DNA of 64,000 nucleotides from a virus (IMGVR_UViG_3300044701_003213:1-64000), one strand, 5' to 3'. Shown: positions 23,730 to 33,160, numbered from the stretch's first letter. The notes: a model not told the origin generated them from the sequence alone. Numbers and translations: made by a program.

Positions 23730-26573
23730 ATGTTACCACTTCTCGCTACTGCTGGTAGAATGTTAGCAACCTCTGCTGCTAGAGGAGCTATAAGCGGTGG
23801 TGCAAGGACAGCAGCAGGTGGCGGTGGAAACATAATAAAGGGAATGGTAAAAGATAAAGCAGAGAAAGAAATAAAAGGAAAAATAGTCAAAGTAACTACT
23901 GAAAAATTTTTAGCAAAGAAAACTCAATTACCAAATTTAAACTCTTCTGGAACAGACTCTAAAGGTGGAGCATTAGTTAAATCTGAGTCATCTGCACTTG
24001 TTAAAAAAGAATCCGATAATCCATTACTTGATGAATTATTGATAATAAAAAGTACTCTAGTCACTATAAAATCATTAATGGATAAGAGTGCTTTATTTGA
24101 TAAAAATGAGTATACTAGAAAGAGAAAAGAGTTAGAACGACAAAAAAGAAAATCTAAAGAAGATGAATTAGAAAAGAAACCATCTAAAACTAAAAAAATT
24201 GGAAAGGGAGCACCAAAACCTTCTGGTAATATATTCGATTTTATTACAAATTATTTGTTAAATGTTTTTCTTGGTAGTTTAGCAAACTGGGCATTTAATT
24301 ATATTCCGCAAATAATTGATGTTATCAAAGGAATTTCTTCTGGTGTTGATAATTTGTGGAAAGTTCTTAAATTCGGAATAATATCATTAGCTACTAATTT
24401 TCCTAAACAAATTAAATTTCTAGCTAAGTTATCAGCAAAAATATTTGGTGGGCCAATAAAATTAATTGGAAAATTATTATTCAAGGCTGGATCTTTATTG
24501 ACAGGTCTCTTAAAAAAAGCTGGTGGATATATATTCAACTTAGTTGGTGGTCCATTAAAATCAATTGCTAAAAAAATACTTGGGCAAACTGGAACTGAAG
24601 CAGCAAAGAAAGTAGCACAAACTGCATCGAAAGCAGCAGCTTCTGGATCGAAAAAGGCTGCGGATCTTGCTGCAACTCAAGGTGCTAAAAAACTTGTTGG
24701 TAGATTGAAAGCATTTAGTAAAATATTTAAAAGAGTTCCTGTTATTGGTGCAATATTGGGAATTGCTATAGATTTAGCTATGGGAGAACCTCTAGATAGG
24801 GCAATAGTTGGTGCGATTGGAGCATCTATCGGCGGTGCTATTGGTGGTGCTATTGGTACTGGATTGATTCCAATACCAGTTGTTGGAACAGCTGTTGGTG
24901 GATTTGTTGGTGCTGCTATTGGAGATTGGTTTGCGAAATCAATGTATAAAAATCTAACCGGAAGGGTTAGTCAAGCAGAAAAGGAAGCTTCAAAAGTAGA
25001 ACAAAAAGCAAAGGGTGGTAAAGTACAGAAGCTTACAAGACCAACATCAGGATCATCTCCTTCTGGTATAACTAGAGAAACTGGAGTTCAAAAAAGAACA
25101 TTTGAATCTAAGGAAAGCAAAAAGGCAGTTTTGAATAGATCAAGACCTTTTGCAATTTCTCAAAAAGCAATTAAAAATTCAAAATCTTTCTTTGGTGACG
25201 ATCAATCAAAATATCTACTCAAACTAAGTGATGGTTTTAAAAAGTCAACATTTATTGGAGATTTGTTGAGAATCGGTATGGCCATCGCTATGGGCGAAAC
25301 TATATTAAAATCCACAACTGATGGTGCTGCCGATAATATGTCCTATGAGATGTTCAAGGCATATGAAAATGGATTAATAGATGTTGATGATGATATAGAT
25401 ACAAGTTCACTATCATATTCTTTTAGGAAATGGGCTAGAAATAGAATCTATGCAGAAGTTTCTGCTAGCAAAAAATATCAACAAAATATGAAGTCTCGCC
25501 CTGGAGCATCCTCTGGAGATGGTGGCGATGGTGGAGGCGGCGATGGTGGAGGCGGTGATGGTGGTGGAGGAGGTGGTCAGGCAGGAGGTGCTGTTGAACC
25601 ATCTTCGATATATTCAAAGATGGGATTTACTAAAGAAGATTGGGACTTGTTTAGGAATACTGTTGCAAAGATAGAGTCTGGTGGTAGATATGATATTGCT
25701 GGAGGTAGTGGAGGACATTATGATGGAAGATATCAGATGGGTGCAGCTGCAAAAACTGATGGATCAAGACATGCTGGTGTACCAGATCCAGGACATACTC
25801 CTTCAGCTAGAGCAGCTTTTAGAAAAAATCCACAGTTACAAGAAACACTATTTGCTGGGTATACGAAGGCAAATCATACTTACTTGATGGGAAATGCAAA
25901 ATATAAAAATGCTAATCCTCAAAGAAAACTTCAGATTTTGGGTTATGCTCATAACCAAGGAATGGGTGGTGCTGAAAGATGGTTGAATACGGGTCAAGTT
26001 GGTGCGGATGGATTTGGAACTAAGGGGACTAAATATACAGATGCTATTGCTGCAGAATTTAGAAAAAGAGGTAAGGGATCTGGATCCACTCCACCACCAA
26101 CTTCAGATCCAATTGCTTCCGCACCACCACCATCGACATCATCAGCACCTTCAGCACCAGTATCATCAGAATCTGAAACTACAGATTTTAGTAAGTTTGC
26201 TGAAATTTTAGGAGATAAAAAGGGGAAAATTTTAGGTCCAAAGGGGGAAAGTGTCGAATTGAACATGAATGCTCCTTTTGTTAGTGTTCCTGTTAAACCA
26301 GCCCCTCAAGCATCTCAACAACCCGCTAAACCAAGTCAAGCAGCAGTATCTTCAACTAAACCCAAAGTGTCTCCGAGTGCTATTAGTCAATCTGCTAGTT
26401 ATGATAGAAAATCCCCATCAACTATAATACTTCCTCCACCACAGCAAGCAGCAAATACTGCTTTGGGAAGTGCTGGACAGACTTCGAGACCAAGAATAGA
26501 TTATGATTCCAGCATGTTAAATAGTGATAGTAGAAATATGTTTAAGCAAGTTCTATCAGCCGCTCTCTATTAA
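23730..26573 (+). CDS. Large virion protein with lysozyme/transglycosylase-like domain (947 aa)
   Basis: Probable tape-measure-type protein. NYLLNVFLGSLANW (about 175-188) repeats the segment of the previous protein. Residues 380-410 are a Gly/Ala-rich membrane-active stretch (AIGASIGGAIGGAIGTG). After a DGGGG linker, residues 628-760 look like a goose-lysozyme or SLT fold: FRNTVAKIESGGRYD with Glu649 as likely catalytic acid, GRYQMG, and LGYAHNQGMGGAERWL. Then a Pro/Ser-rich tail with DFSKFAEILGDK (819-830). It probably cleaves the glycan strand, complementing the M23-like neighbour. It starts one base after the previous stop. Confidence 0.8.
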   Translation: MLPLLATAGRMLATSAARGAISGGARTAAGGGGNIIKGMVKDKAEKEIKGKIVKVTTEKFLAKKTQLPNLNSSGTDSKGGALVKSESSALVKKESDNPLLDELLIIKSTLVTIKSLMDKSALFDKNEYTRKRKELERQKRKSKEDELEKKPSKTKKIGKGAPKPSGNIFDFITNYLLNVFLGSLANWAFNYIPQIIDVIKGISSGVDNLWKVLKFGIISLATNFPKQIKFLAKLSAKIFGGPIKLIGKLLFKAGSLLTGLLKKAGGYIFNLVGGPLKSIAKKILGQTGTEAAKKVAQTASKAAASGSKKAADLAATQGAKKLVGRLKAFSKIFKRVPVIGAILGIAIDLAMGEPLDRAIVGAIGASIGGAIGGAIGTGLIPIPVVGTAVGGFVGAAIGDWFAKSMYKNLTGRVSQAEKEASKVEQKAKGGKVQKLTRPTSGSSPSGITRETGVQKRTFESKESKKAVLNRSRPFAISQKAIKNSKSFFGDDQSKYLLKLSDGFKKSTFIGDLLRIGMAIAMGETILKSTTDGAADNMSYEMFKAYENGLIDVDDDIDTSSLSYSFRKWARNRIYAEVSASKKYQQNMKSRPGASSGDGGDGGGGDGGGGDGGGGGGQAGGAVEPSSIYSKMGFTKEDWDLFRNTVAKIESGGRYDIAGGSGGHYDGRYQMGAAAKTDGSRHAGVPDPGHTPSARAAFRKNPQLQETLFAGYTKANHTYLMGNAKYKNANPQRKLQILGYAHNQGMGGAERWLNTGQVGADGFGTKGTKYTDAIAAEFRKRGKGSGSTPPPTSDPIASAPPPSTSSAPSAPVSSESETTDFSKFAEILGDKKGKILGPKGESVELNMNAPFVSVPVKPAPQASQQPAKPSQAAVSSTKPKVSPSAISQSASYDRKSPSTIILPPPQQAANTALGSAGQTSRPRIDYDSSMLNSDSRNMFKQVLSAALY

Positions 26574-26579
26574 TAATAT

Positions 26580-27890
26580 ATGGCTCTTCCCGATTCTAAT
26601 AATAAATCGACTGGTAATATAGTTTCTTTCAAAGTATATTCTAATACTGGAAAATCTTCCGAGATTAAGGGGTTAGCACCGGAAATAAAGTATTATGAAA
26701 ATTTACTATCAAATTCCATTACATTTACTGCTGTAGTTGCTGATACTGGTGGATTGGACCCAGAAAATAAAAAACCAATGCCTGGTATACTTGATGGTCT
26801 TCCAATTAGAGGTGGAGAAAAAACTGATCTGATTATTGAAGATGCATATAAAAATAAACTATCTTTTATTGGTGATAAGTCATTTTATGTTAATAGAATA
26901 AAAGCTGCTGATCCTGGAACACAGAAAGACTTATACTTTCTAGATTTTTGTTCTTTAGAATTTTTAAAAAATGAGCAAACTAGAATAATAAAAAGATATG
27001 ATATAAAAATATCTGAAGCAGTAAAAAAAATATTAACAGATCCACCACCATTTGGATTGGGTACTAAGAAAGAAACTGTGATAGATGAGACTGGTGTTCC
27101 CTATAATTTTATAGGAAACCAATGGAAACCATTTCACGTTTGCACTTGGTTAGCTTCTAGATCTGCTCCAACTAAAAGTATAAATCAAGCAGCAGGATAT
27201 TTTTTCTATGAAACCTATGATGGGTTTCAATTTAGATCAATTGATTTATTGATGGAACAAGAACCGACTAAAAAATATTTGTATACAAATAGCACTCAAA
27301 CAAAACCTGGATTTGAACCAATACAAGACATGTATATTGAGAAAGACATGGACTTGCAGCAAAAATTGATTCTTGGTACATATGCTAACAGAACATTGTA
27401 TTTTGATGCATTCGCCTTTGAATGGGTTTCTAGACCATATGATATAAGTGAACAGCAAGGTGGTCTAAGTTTAGCTGGTGCTGACTTAGATTATGTTGCT
27501 GAGCAATTTAGACAAACACCAACTAGATTTATGACTAGAGTGTTGGATAATGGATGGCTTCCTGTTGGAAAAAAAGCAGAAGAGCAATTATCAACATGGA
27601 AAGGTCAACCTAAACAACCTGTTTTTGATGCACCGAAATTAATGTCTCAAACTATTATGAGATATAATCAATTATATTCGGTAAAAACTAATATAACTAT
27701 TAGGGGAGACTTTACTTTGAGAGCGGGACAAACAGTATACTGTGAATTCCCAGATCTTCAGGATGATATTGCGAGACGCCCCAACCAACAAACTAGCGGA
27801 AAATATATGATAGCTAGTTTATGTCATAGAATCACACCAAAAGATTGTCTAACTAGTTTAACTCTTGTTAGAGATTCCTATTCTAAGTAA
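26580..27890 (+). CDS. 27: Baseplate central hub protein, gp27-like
   Basis: 436 aa with hub-protein features: IVSFKVYSNTGKSSEIKGLAPEIKYYENLLSNSITFTAVVADTGG at the start (tube-like domain), KRYDIKISEAVKKIL, and WLASRS...AAGYFFYETYDGFQFRSIDLL, the pattern of gp27/VgrG-like hub proteins. The C-terminal part reads NITIRGDFTLRAGQTVYCEFPD and GKYMIASLCHRITP, a typical second tube/OB-like element. It lies directly upstream of the OB-fold spike gene (with cp12 between), as 27 and 5 pair in T4-like hubs. Confidence 0.8.
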   Translation: MALPDSNNKSTGNIVSFKVYSNTGKSSEIKGLAPEIKYYENLLSNSITFTAVVADTGGLDPENKKPMPGILDGLPIRGGEKTDLIIEDAYKNKLSFIGDKSFYVNRIKAADPGTQKDLYFLDFCSLEFLKNEQTRIIKRYDIKISEAVKKILTDPPPFGLGTKKETVIDETGVPYNFIGNQWKPFHVCTWLASRSAPTKSINQAAGYFFYETYDGFQFRSIDLLMEQEPTKKYLYTNSTQTKPGFEPIQDMYIEKDMDLQQKLILGTYANRTLYFDAFAFEWVSRPYDISEQQGGLSLAGADLDYVAEQFRQTPTRFMTRVLDNGWLPVGKKAEEQLSTWKGQPKQPVFDAPKLMSQTIMRYNQLYSVKTNITIRGDFTLRAGQTVYCEFPDLQDDIARRPNQQTSGKYMIASLCHRITPKDCLTSLTLVRDSYSK

Positions 27891-27896
27891 AAAATC

Positions 27897-28109
27897 ATGG
27901 AAAACATTAACGATCACATCGCCAAGGACAAAAAACTTCTTGATGATCCAACAATTTCTCCGCAAGCACGTAGACATACTGAAGAAGAACTTTCTGCTTT
28001 AGAACATTATCATCAAAATCATCCAGAGGATGAACATGATCCAACAGCACTTGAGTTATACTGTGATATGCACCCAGATGCTTTAGAGTGTAGAGTATAC
28101 GAAGACTGA
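27897..28109 (+). CDS. cp12: Calvin-cycle inhibitor CP12
   Basis: 70 aa, ending DPTALELYCDMHPDALECRVYED, the CP12 C-terminal signature with its redox pair Cys56 and Cys65 and acidic end. CP12 ties GAPDH and phosphoribulokinase into an inactive complex when oxidised; phage CP12 is known to shift host carbon flow from the Calvin cycle to the pentose phosphate pathway. The N-terminal Cys pair of plant CP12 is absent, as in many cyanobacterial and phage forms. It sits between two baseplate hub genes with gaps of 6 and 2 bases, so it should be expressed with them. Confidence 0.93.
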   Translation: MENINDHIAKDKKLLDDPTISPQARRHTEEELSALEHYHQNHPEDEHDPTALELYCDMHPDALECRVYED

Positions 28110-28111
28110 TT

Positions 28112-30871
28112 ATGATTGATCACGAATTAGTCAAAAAATATTTTGTTGGTAGGGATGGATTTATATGGTGGATCGGGCAAGTAACGTCCGAAGATAAGTG
28201 GACACCCAATATTCCTGGTAGGAGAGTTCCTACAATGAAGGAAGTTAAGGGATATGCTGACCGATATAAAGTAAGAATATTTGGATATCATGATCTTGAG
28301 TATGAAGATAATGCTTTAACAGATGATGATTTACCGTGGGCACAGTTAATGCTTCCAGTTACTGCTGGGGGTGGTGGTGGAGCATCTTTTCAAACACCAA
28401 ACATAAGACAGGGGACATTTGTATTTGGATTCTTTTTGGATGGAGAAGATGCTCAACAACCCGTTATTATGGGTATATTGGGATATAATAATTACACTCT
28501 AGTAGATAAGCAAATACCAAAAGTTAAATTCGTCCCCTTTGATGGTTATGGTCCTAAAGATAAAGTACCTGAAAGTCATATAAGAACCTCCCCTGAGGTA
28601 TCAAAAACTGTAACTGGGGAGAATGCAGTTCCTGATAAAGATTCTACTGCACCAAAACCTAAAGCAAGTGGTATTATTATTACAGGAGCTCAGGATCAAT
28701 TAAAAGAATATGCTAGTAAAAATCAAGAGCAAGATGGTAGAAAGGCATCATCTCTAAAAAAACCTATACGTTGTGAAGAGAATCAAGGTGTAGGTGGGGT
28801 AGCATTAGAAATAAAAAATTTATTAACAAAAATTCAGGAAGTACAAGAAAAACTTAATAGTTGGGAAGCAGCAATTAATGGAAAAATTGATGGAATACAG
28901 CAAAGAATTGATAAATTGATTGATTTGGCTTCTAAAAAAGTTGCTGAATTTATGAAAATCATTGTTGATAATGTTAGAAAATATACTATAGAACTCGTAC
29001 AGGATAAGGCAAAAGATTTTTACTTCTTACTATTTCCCAATGAAAGAGATGAATTAAAAGAAGTTCAGTTAAAAGTTGTTGATGGATTGAATTGTCTTTT
29101 TAACAATGTTATTGCTGGACTAATTGATCTTATTAAAGGAATGTTGAAAGATTTAGTTGGTAAAGTTTTAAATGCACCAGCTTGTATGGTTGAAAATGTT
29201 CTTGGAACTATTTTTGGAAGTATTTTTGGTAACCTAACATCTGCTATAGATTCCATTGTTGGAGCTATTTCCGATGTAATCGGTTCTGTTTTTAGTCTTG
29301 CTGGTGATATTATTTCCTTCATTAAAGATTTGTTAGGATTCTTTTTGTGCGATGAAGATCTTCAATGTCCAGAAACTGAAGAATGGAGTATATGGAAAGG
29401 CGAAGCAAATAAAGGTCCTGCACCATCAATAAAAAATATTGTTGGTAAGGCAAAGGGTTTGAAAGATAAAGCAAAAGGCACTGTTAATGCAGCTGTTTCT
29501 GGTGCTCAGGGCGCTGTTTCTGGTGTTACTGGAGCAGCTAATAACATAGTTGCATCGTTTAATACAGCATTTGGTGATGCTCTTAATGCGTGTGATATTG
29601 GTCCATTGTTATGCGGTCCACCTACTATTTCTATTTCTGGTGGAGGCGGAATTGGTGCAGTTGGTAATGCAATTATTTCTCAAGCAGGAGAAATAATGGG
29701 AGTTGATATACTTAATGGTGGATATGGGTACACTGAACCTCCAACAATATCACTCCAAGACGCTTGCGGAAAGGGGTCTGGCGCTAAATTAATTCCCGTT
29801 ATGAAACCAATATCACGCGATAGAAGCAATAAGGGATCTCCAGAATCAGAAAAATCTGGAATATCATCCGTAACTGCCGGAAATGCTGAAATTGGAGAAC
29901 CAGAAGTTACTATAACCGTTACTCCAGCTGGTATCATTCAACCTGGAGAATCTGCTACTGTATGCTGGGACATTAAAAATGGAACTTCAGTATTAAATTC
30001 CAATTTTGGTGTTAATAGTAATAAAGGATGTGTAGAGATTAAAGATGTTTATAAGGGACAAACCTTAGTATTAACAGCATCTAATGGAAGTAAACAAGCA
30101 ACTGCCTCAATACGGGTTGCTGTTGGTAATGGATCCACCACAACAAAATTATACACAGTAGATAATGTAATTGTTCTTGATCCCGGAACTGGTTATTTGC
30201 AGAGACCAGATGGTAGTTTTGGTAGTTTTGGTAATCTTTGGGCAAAAAAAGAAGAAACTATTGTAAGAAATCCGGATTTTGTTTGGAGATCACCAATTAA
30301 ACCTGGAGAATTTGTAGAAGTACAACCAGGATCTCTTGTTATTGCACCAAAAGAAATTGTTGGATTTGGTTCTGATTCTCAGGAAAGTACTATTATCCCA
30401 GCAGGAACAAAATATATTGTAAAGCAATATACTAGATTTACTGCACCGGATATAAGAACCGAAGAAGATGTAATTTTACAACAAACTAAAAAAACAGAGG
30501 TATTTAAACCTGTACTATCTACCGGTGAATATGGGGTTACTTTATATCTGTGTGGTGTAGAAATTGTGTCTGGTGGATTAAATTATGACGATAGAATTGA
30601 TGAAGTTACGATTGAACCAGATTTTGGTGCTCAATTGAAAATAAAAACAGGTCCTTTTGGTATTATAGAAAAAGTTGATATTATTTCTCCTGGTTCTGGA
30701 TTTTCAGAGTATCCCAATATCACAATAAATAGTAGCACAGGATTCAATGCAGATCTTGTTCCAATTTTCTGTATTAAAAAAATTGGAGATGAGGATCCAG
30801 AAACTATTGCATCTTCTGTACCAGAAAGATCTATTATTACTGTTATGAATTGTGTAGGGGCACGAGAATAA
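28112..30871 (+). CDS. 5: Baseplate hub spike protein with gp5-type OB fold (919 aa)
   Basis: N-terminal region has the gp5/VgrG OB fold: YFVGRDGFIWWIGQVTSEDKW, YKVRIFGYHD, DLPWAQLMLPVTAG, GTFVFGFFLDG and PVIMGILGY. Residues 225-330 are helical coiled coil, 330-440 a hydrophobic helical region, and the C-terminal half is beta-rich with an Ig-like stretch (VTPAGIIQPGESATVCWDI) and two 'GGLNYDD/GSGFSEYPNITI' repeats. No lysozyme domain is visible, unlike T4 gp5. The lytic function seems moved to the two large upstream proteins. The stop overlaps the next gene's ATG. Confidence 0.8.
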   Translation: MIDHELVKKYFVGRDGFIWWIGQVTSEDKWTPNIPGRRVPTMKEVKGYADRYKVRIFGYHDLEYEDNALTDDDLPWAQLMLPVTAGGGGGASFQTPNIRQGTFVFGFFLDGEDAQQPVIMGILGYNNYTLVDKQIPKVKFVPFDGYGPKDKVPESHIRTSPEVSKTVTGENAVPDKDSTAPKPKASGIIITGAQDQLKEYASKNQEQDGRKASSLKKPIRCEENQGVGGVALEIKNLLTKIQEVQEKLNSWEAAINGKIDGIQQRIDKLIDLASKKVAEFMKIIVDNVRKYTIELVQDKAKDFYFLLFPNERDELKEVQLKVVDGLNCLFNNVIAGLIDLIKGMLKDLVGKVLNAPACMVENVLGTIFGSIFGNLTSAIDSIVGAISDVIGSVFSLAGDIISFIKDLLGFFLCDEDLQCPETEEWSIWKGEANKGPAPSIKNIVGKAKGLKDKAKGTVNAAVSGAQGAVSGVTGAANNIVASFNTAFGDALNACDIGPLLCGPPTISISGGGGIGAVGNAIISQAGEIMGVDILNGGYGYTEPPTISLQDACGKGSGAKLIPVMKPISRDRSNKGSPESEKSGISSVTAGNAEIGEPEVTITVTPAGIIQPGESATVCWDIKNGTSVLNSNFGVNSNKGCVEIKDVYKGQTLVLTASNGSKQATASIRVAVGNGSTTTKLYTVDNVIVLDPGTGYLQRPDGSFGSFGNLWAKKEETIVRNPDFVWRSPIKPGEFVEVQPGSLVIAPKEIVGFGSDSQESTIIPAGTKYIVKQYTRFTAPDIRTEEDVILQQTKKTEVFKPVLSTGEYGVTLYLCGVEIVSGGLNYDDRIDEVTIEPDFGAQLKIKTGPFGIIEKVDIISPGSGFSEYPNITINSSTGFNADLVPIFCIKKIGDEDPETIASSVPERSIITVMNCVGARE

Positions 30872-31467
30872 TGGCCAAAAAGAAAAATTTTCATACTATT
30901 AGATACGGACAAAAAGATGCCGAAATAAAATATGGTCATATCCATGATGATGAAGTAACTTCGGGATTTATGATAAGAATGGGTCCCGATGGTGGAAGGC
31001 ACTATTCTACTTGGGAACTTGATAGTATAAGAAAAGGTTGGACCGTACATAGATGTCCAGGAGTATTTGAAATCAAATGTGGAGATGATATTCCATATAA
31101 CACTCCATCTCTTTATATCGAAGCAGTAGAAGGTGATATTGTAATTAATGCCAAAAACGGCAGAATAAGAATGGAAGCCGAAAATATTGATATGATAGCT
31201 TCTGGTGCTGATAATAAAAATGGAGTTATATCTTTAAATTCTAATGAAAAAATAGAACTCAGATCAAAAAATATTGAATTAAATGCAACTTCTGTTGCTA
31301 AGTTCTTTTCTTCTGGATTGGTAGAGATGATAGGTGATAGTATCTTGAATATATACGGTGGATTAGTTGATGTTGCAGATGGCGCAACACAAGTTAAAAG
31401 ATCTAAAGCTGTTTCTTCTTTGGAAAAGCAAGAAGCAGGATTCCCTTCTGGTCTACCATTTTTCTAA
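30871..31467 (+). CDS. Beta-helix spike-like virion protein (198 aa)
   Basis: Starts in TAATG overlap with the OB-fold gene. After a short basic start, it has stacked short beta strands: SLYIEAVEGDIVINAKNGRIRMEAENIDMIASG, ISLNSNEKIELRSKNIELNATS and LVEMIGDSILNIYGG. This is the repeat style of the triple-stranded beta-helix in the gp5 C-terminus and VgrG. It is likely the needle half of a split gp5. Ends GFPSGLPFF. Confidence 0.75.
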   Translation: MAKKKNFHTIRYGQKDAEIKYGHIHDDEVTSGFMIRMGPDGGRHYSTWELDSIRKGWTVHRCPGVFEIKCGDDIPYNTPSLYIEAVEGDIVINAKNGRIRMEAENIDMIASGADNKNGVISLNSNEKIELRSKNIELNATSVAKFFSSGLVEMIGDSILNIYGGLVDVADGATQVKRSKAVSSLEKQEAGFPSGLPFF

Positions 31468-31486
31468 TTTTTTGGAGATTAATTAA

Positions 31487-32299
31487 ATGAAAGCATCGGA
31501 TTTATTTTTAGGTAAAAGATTATTTGTTGGAAATGGAAAACCAGAATGTTTGGGTAGAGGTCCAGCAGAAATAAGAGGATCTGCATATGTTGAAGGACCA
31601 TTAGTATTTGGAAGTCCAAGCGTGTTTCCTAATGTATGGGCAACATGCATGATAGGTCCCGTTGTAAACTCAGATTCTCCCCCAGCATTTATTCCTGGCA
31701 TTATACCTGCATGTACTCCAGTAAATAATAGTCCATATTCATTAGCAGTTCAAGGCGATGCAGCAATTCTGGATAATTGTGATGTTAATAGGAATATTAC
31801 TCTCGGAGGGACTCTTAATGCTGGTGGAAATATTATTGCACTGGGAGAGGTGATGTCTCGTTGTGGAGCACATATTCTTTCTGCTAAAAAGAATTTTGAT
31901 ATTCCACATCCATCTAAAGATGGATGGAGATTGAGGCACACTTGCGTAGAAGCACCATATAATGATATTTACGTTAGAGGAAGAATTACAAATAAAACAC
32001 AAATAGAACTTCCAAAATACTGGAAACATTTTGTTGATATTCAGTCAATAAGTGTTCAATTACAGCCAATTGGATCTCATCAAGATGTAATTGTAAAAAG
32101 GATAGATGAAAATTTCGTCTATCTTCAGTCTAAAGGTGGTATGCCTATCGATTGCTATTATCATATATACGCAGAAAGAATAGATGGGGAAAAGTTAATT
32201 CCGGAATATAAAGGAACTTCACCATCAGACTATCCTGGGAACAATAATGAATATTCTATTTCAGGATATCACTACGACACTAAAATGGAGAAAAAATAA
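31487..32299 (+). CDS. Virion/tail protein with conserved C-terminal domain, paralogue 1 (270 aa)
   Basis: TTGGAG precedes the start. Glycine-rich N-terminal half with beta repeats (LGGTLNAGGNIIALGEV), then NFDIPHPSKDGWRLRHTCVEAP, YVRGRI, IELPKYWKHFVDIQSISVQLQPIGSHQDVIVKRI and GTSPSDYPG. The C-terminal domain is shared with the next gene. I recall this 'FDIPHP..GWRLRH' domain in cyanophage virion proteins; it probably belongs to the tail tip or fibres. Confidence 0.75.
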   Translation: MKASDLFLGKRLFVGNGKPECLGRGPAEIRGSAYVEGPLVFGSPSVFPNVWATCMIGPVVNSDSPPAFIPGIIPACTPVNNSPYSLAVQGDAAILDNCDVNRNITLGGTLNAGGNIIALGEVMSRCGAHILSAKKNFDIPHPSKDGWRLRHTCVEAPYNDIYVRGRITNKTQIELPKYWKHFVDIQSISVQLQPIGSHQDVIVKRIDENFVYLQSKGGMPIDCYYHIYAERIDGEKLIPEYKGTSPSDYPGNNNEYSISGYHYDTKMEKK

Positions 32300-32302
32300 A
32301 AA

Positions 32303-32926
32303 ATGTCCGAATTTTCTACAGAAATACCCAAATCAGTAGCACAACCTGCTTGTGATGGTGTATTTAATGGTATTCCAACTTCTGAGTGGAGATACCCAAT
32401 TTATCCTTGGACTGGTGATAATAATTATCCATCAGATGCTTGCCCTATCAGAAGGCATGATTTTGTTCAGTGTACTGATTTAAAATGGGCTGGTGGAATT
32501 TTATCGGTTAAGGCTCCTATTTGGGATTCTAAAAAATCTTTTGATATTCCTCACCCAACTAAAGAAAACCATCGTCTTAGATATATTTGTTTAGAAGGTC
32601 CAGAGGCTGAAGTTTATACTAGAGGTAGGTTGGAAAATAACACTGTTATAGATCTACCAGATTATTGGAGAGAACTTGTCGATGCCGAAACAATTGGAGT
32701 TACTTTAACACCAATTGGTGTATATCAAGAATTATTTGTTGAAAAAATTGAATGGGGAACGCGAATTATTATTAAAAATAATGCTGGAGGGATCATAAAT
32801 TGTACATATGTTGTATATGGGCAAAGAAAGGACGTATCCAGAAATATTTCGGAATATTTGGGAAATGCCCCCAGCGATTATCCCGGAGACAATCGTGAAT
32901 ATGTTATTAATGGTGGGAGGGCTTGA
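32303..32926 (+). CDS. Virion/tail protein with conserved C-terminal domain, paralogue 2 (207 aa)
   Basis: Shares its C-terminal domain with the preceding protein: SFDIPHPTKENHRLRYICLEGPEAEVYTRGRL, IDLPDYWRELVDAETIGVTLTPIGVYQELFVEKI and NAPSDYPGDNREY. The N-terminal part differs (WRYPIYPWTGDNNYPSDACP). Tandem duplication with divergence of the N-terminal attachment part is likely. Its stop codon overlaps the -35 of the next promoter. Confidence 0.75.
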   Translation: MSEFSTEIPKSVAQPACDGVFNGIPTSEWRYPIYPWTGDNNYPSDACPIRRHDFVQCTDLKWAGGILSVKAPIWDSKKSFDIPHPTKENHRLRYICLEGPEAEVYTRGRLENNTVIDLPDYWRELVDAETIGVTLTPIGVYQELFVEKIEWGTRIIIKNNAGGIINCTYVVYGQRKDVSRNISEYLGNAPSDYPGDNREYVINGGRA

Positions 32927-32951
32927 CGCCTGAGCGCCCATGCCCTATAAT
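32923..32951 (+). promoter_or_regulatory. Strong sigma70 promoter before the early gene and tRNA cluster
   Basis: -35 TTGACG (32923-32928), exactly 17 bases, -10 TATAAT (32946-32951). Transcription would begin near 32958, so the downstream gene must start after this point. Confidence 0.85.
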
Positions 32952-32977
32952 ATGTGGGTAATCAACGGACGACCCGA

Positions 32978-33160
32978 ATGCAAGATGACTATCTAACAAG
33001 GTGTGTTGTTGATCCAATTAAGAGGACAGTATATCTCTACTCAAATTCTGGAGCAGAGAAGCAAGTTTCTTGTGAAACAGTTGATGAGTTTATGAATGTC
33101 CTAGAATTTGTTAGGAGTGTTTTGGATGAGGACACACTTGCATATTCGAGTCCATTTTAA
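32978..33160 (+). CDS. Small early phage protein (60 aa)
   Basis: ATG at 32978 is the first start downstream of the expected transcript start; a GTG at 32954 would be untranscribed. The sequence MQDDYLTRCVVDPIKRTVYLYSN with ETVDEFMNVLEFVRSVL indicates a small alpha/beta protein. I recall similar short proteins in cyanophages; no function known. It leads into the tRNA cluster. Confidence 0.7.
   Translation: MQDDYLTRCVVDPIKRTVYLYSNSGAEKQVSCETVDEFMNVLEFVRSVLDEDTLAYSSPF

Noticed and set aside
25994-26266. 90-codon minus-strand frame within the lysozyme-type virion gene
   Set aside because: Antisense of a Pro/Ser-rich repeat region; composition explains the lack of stops.
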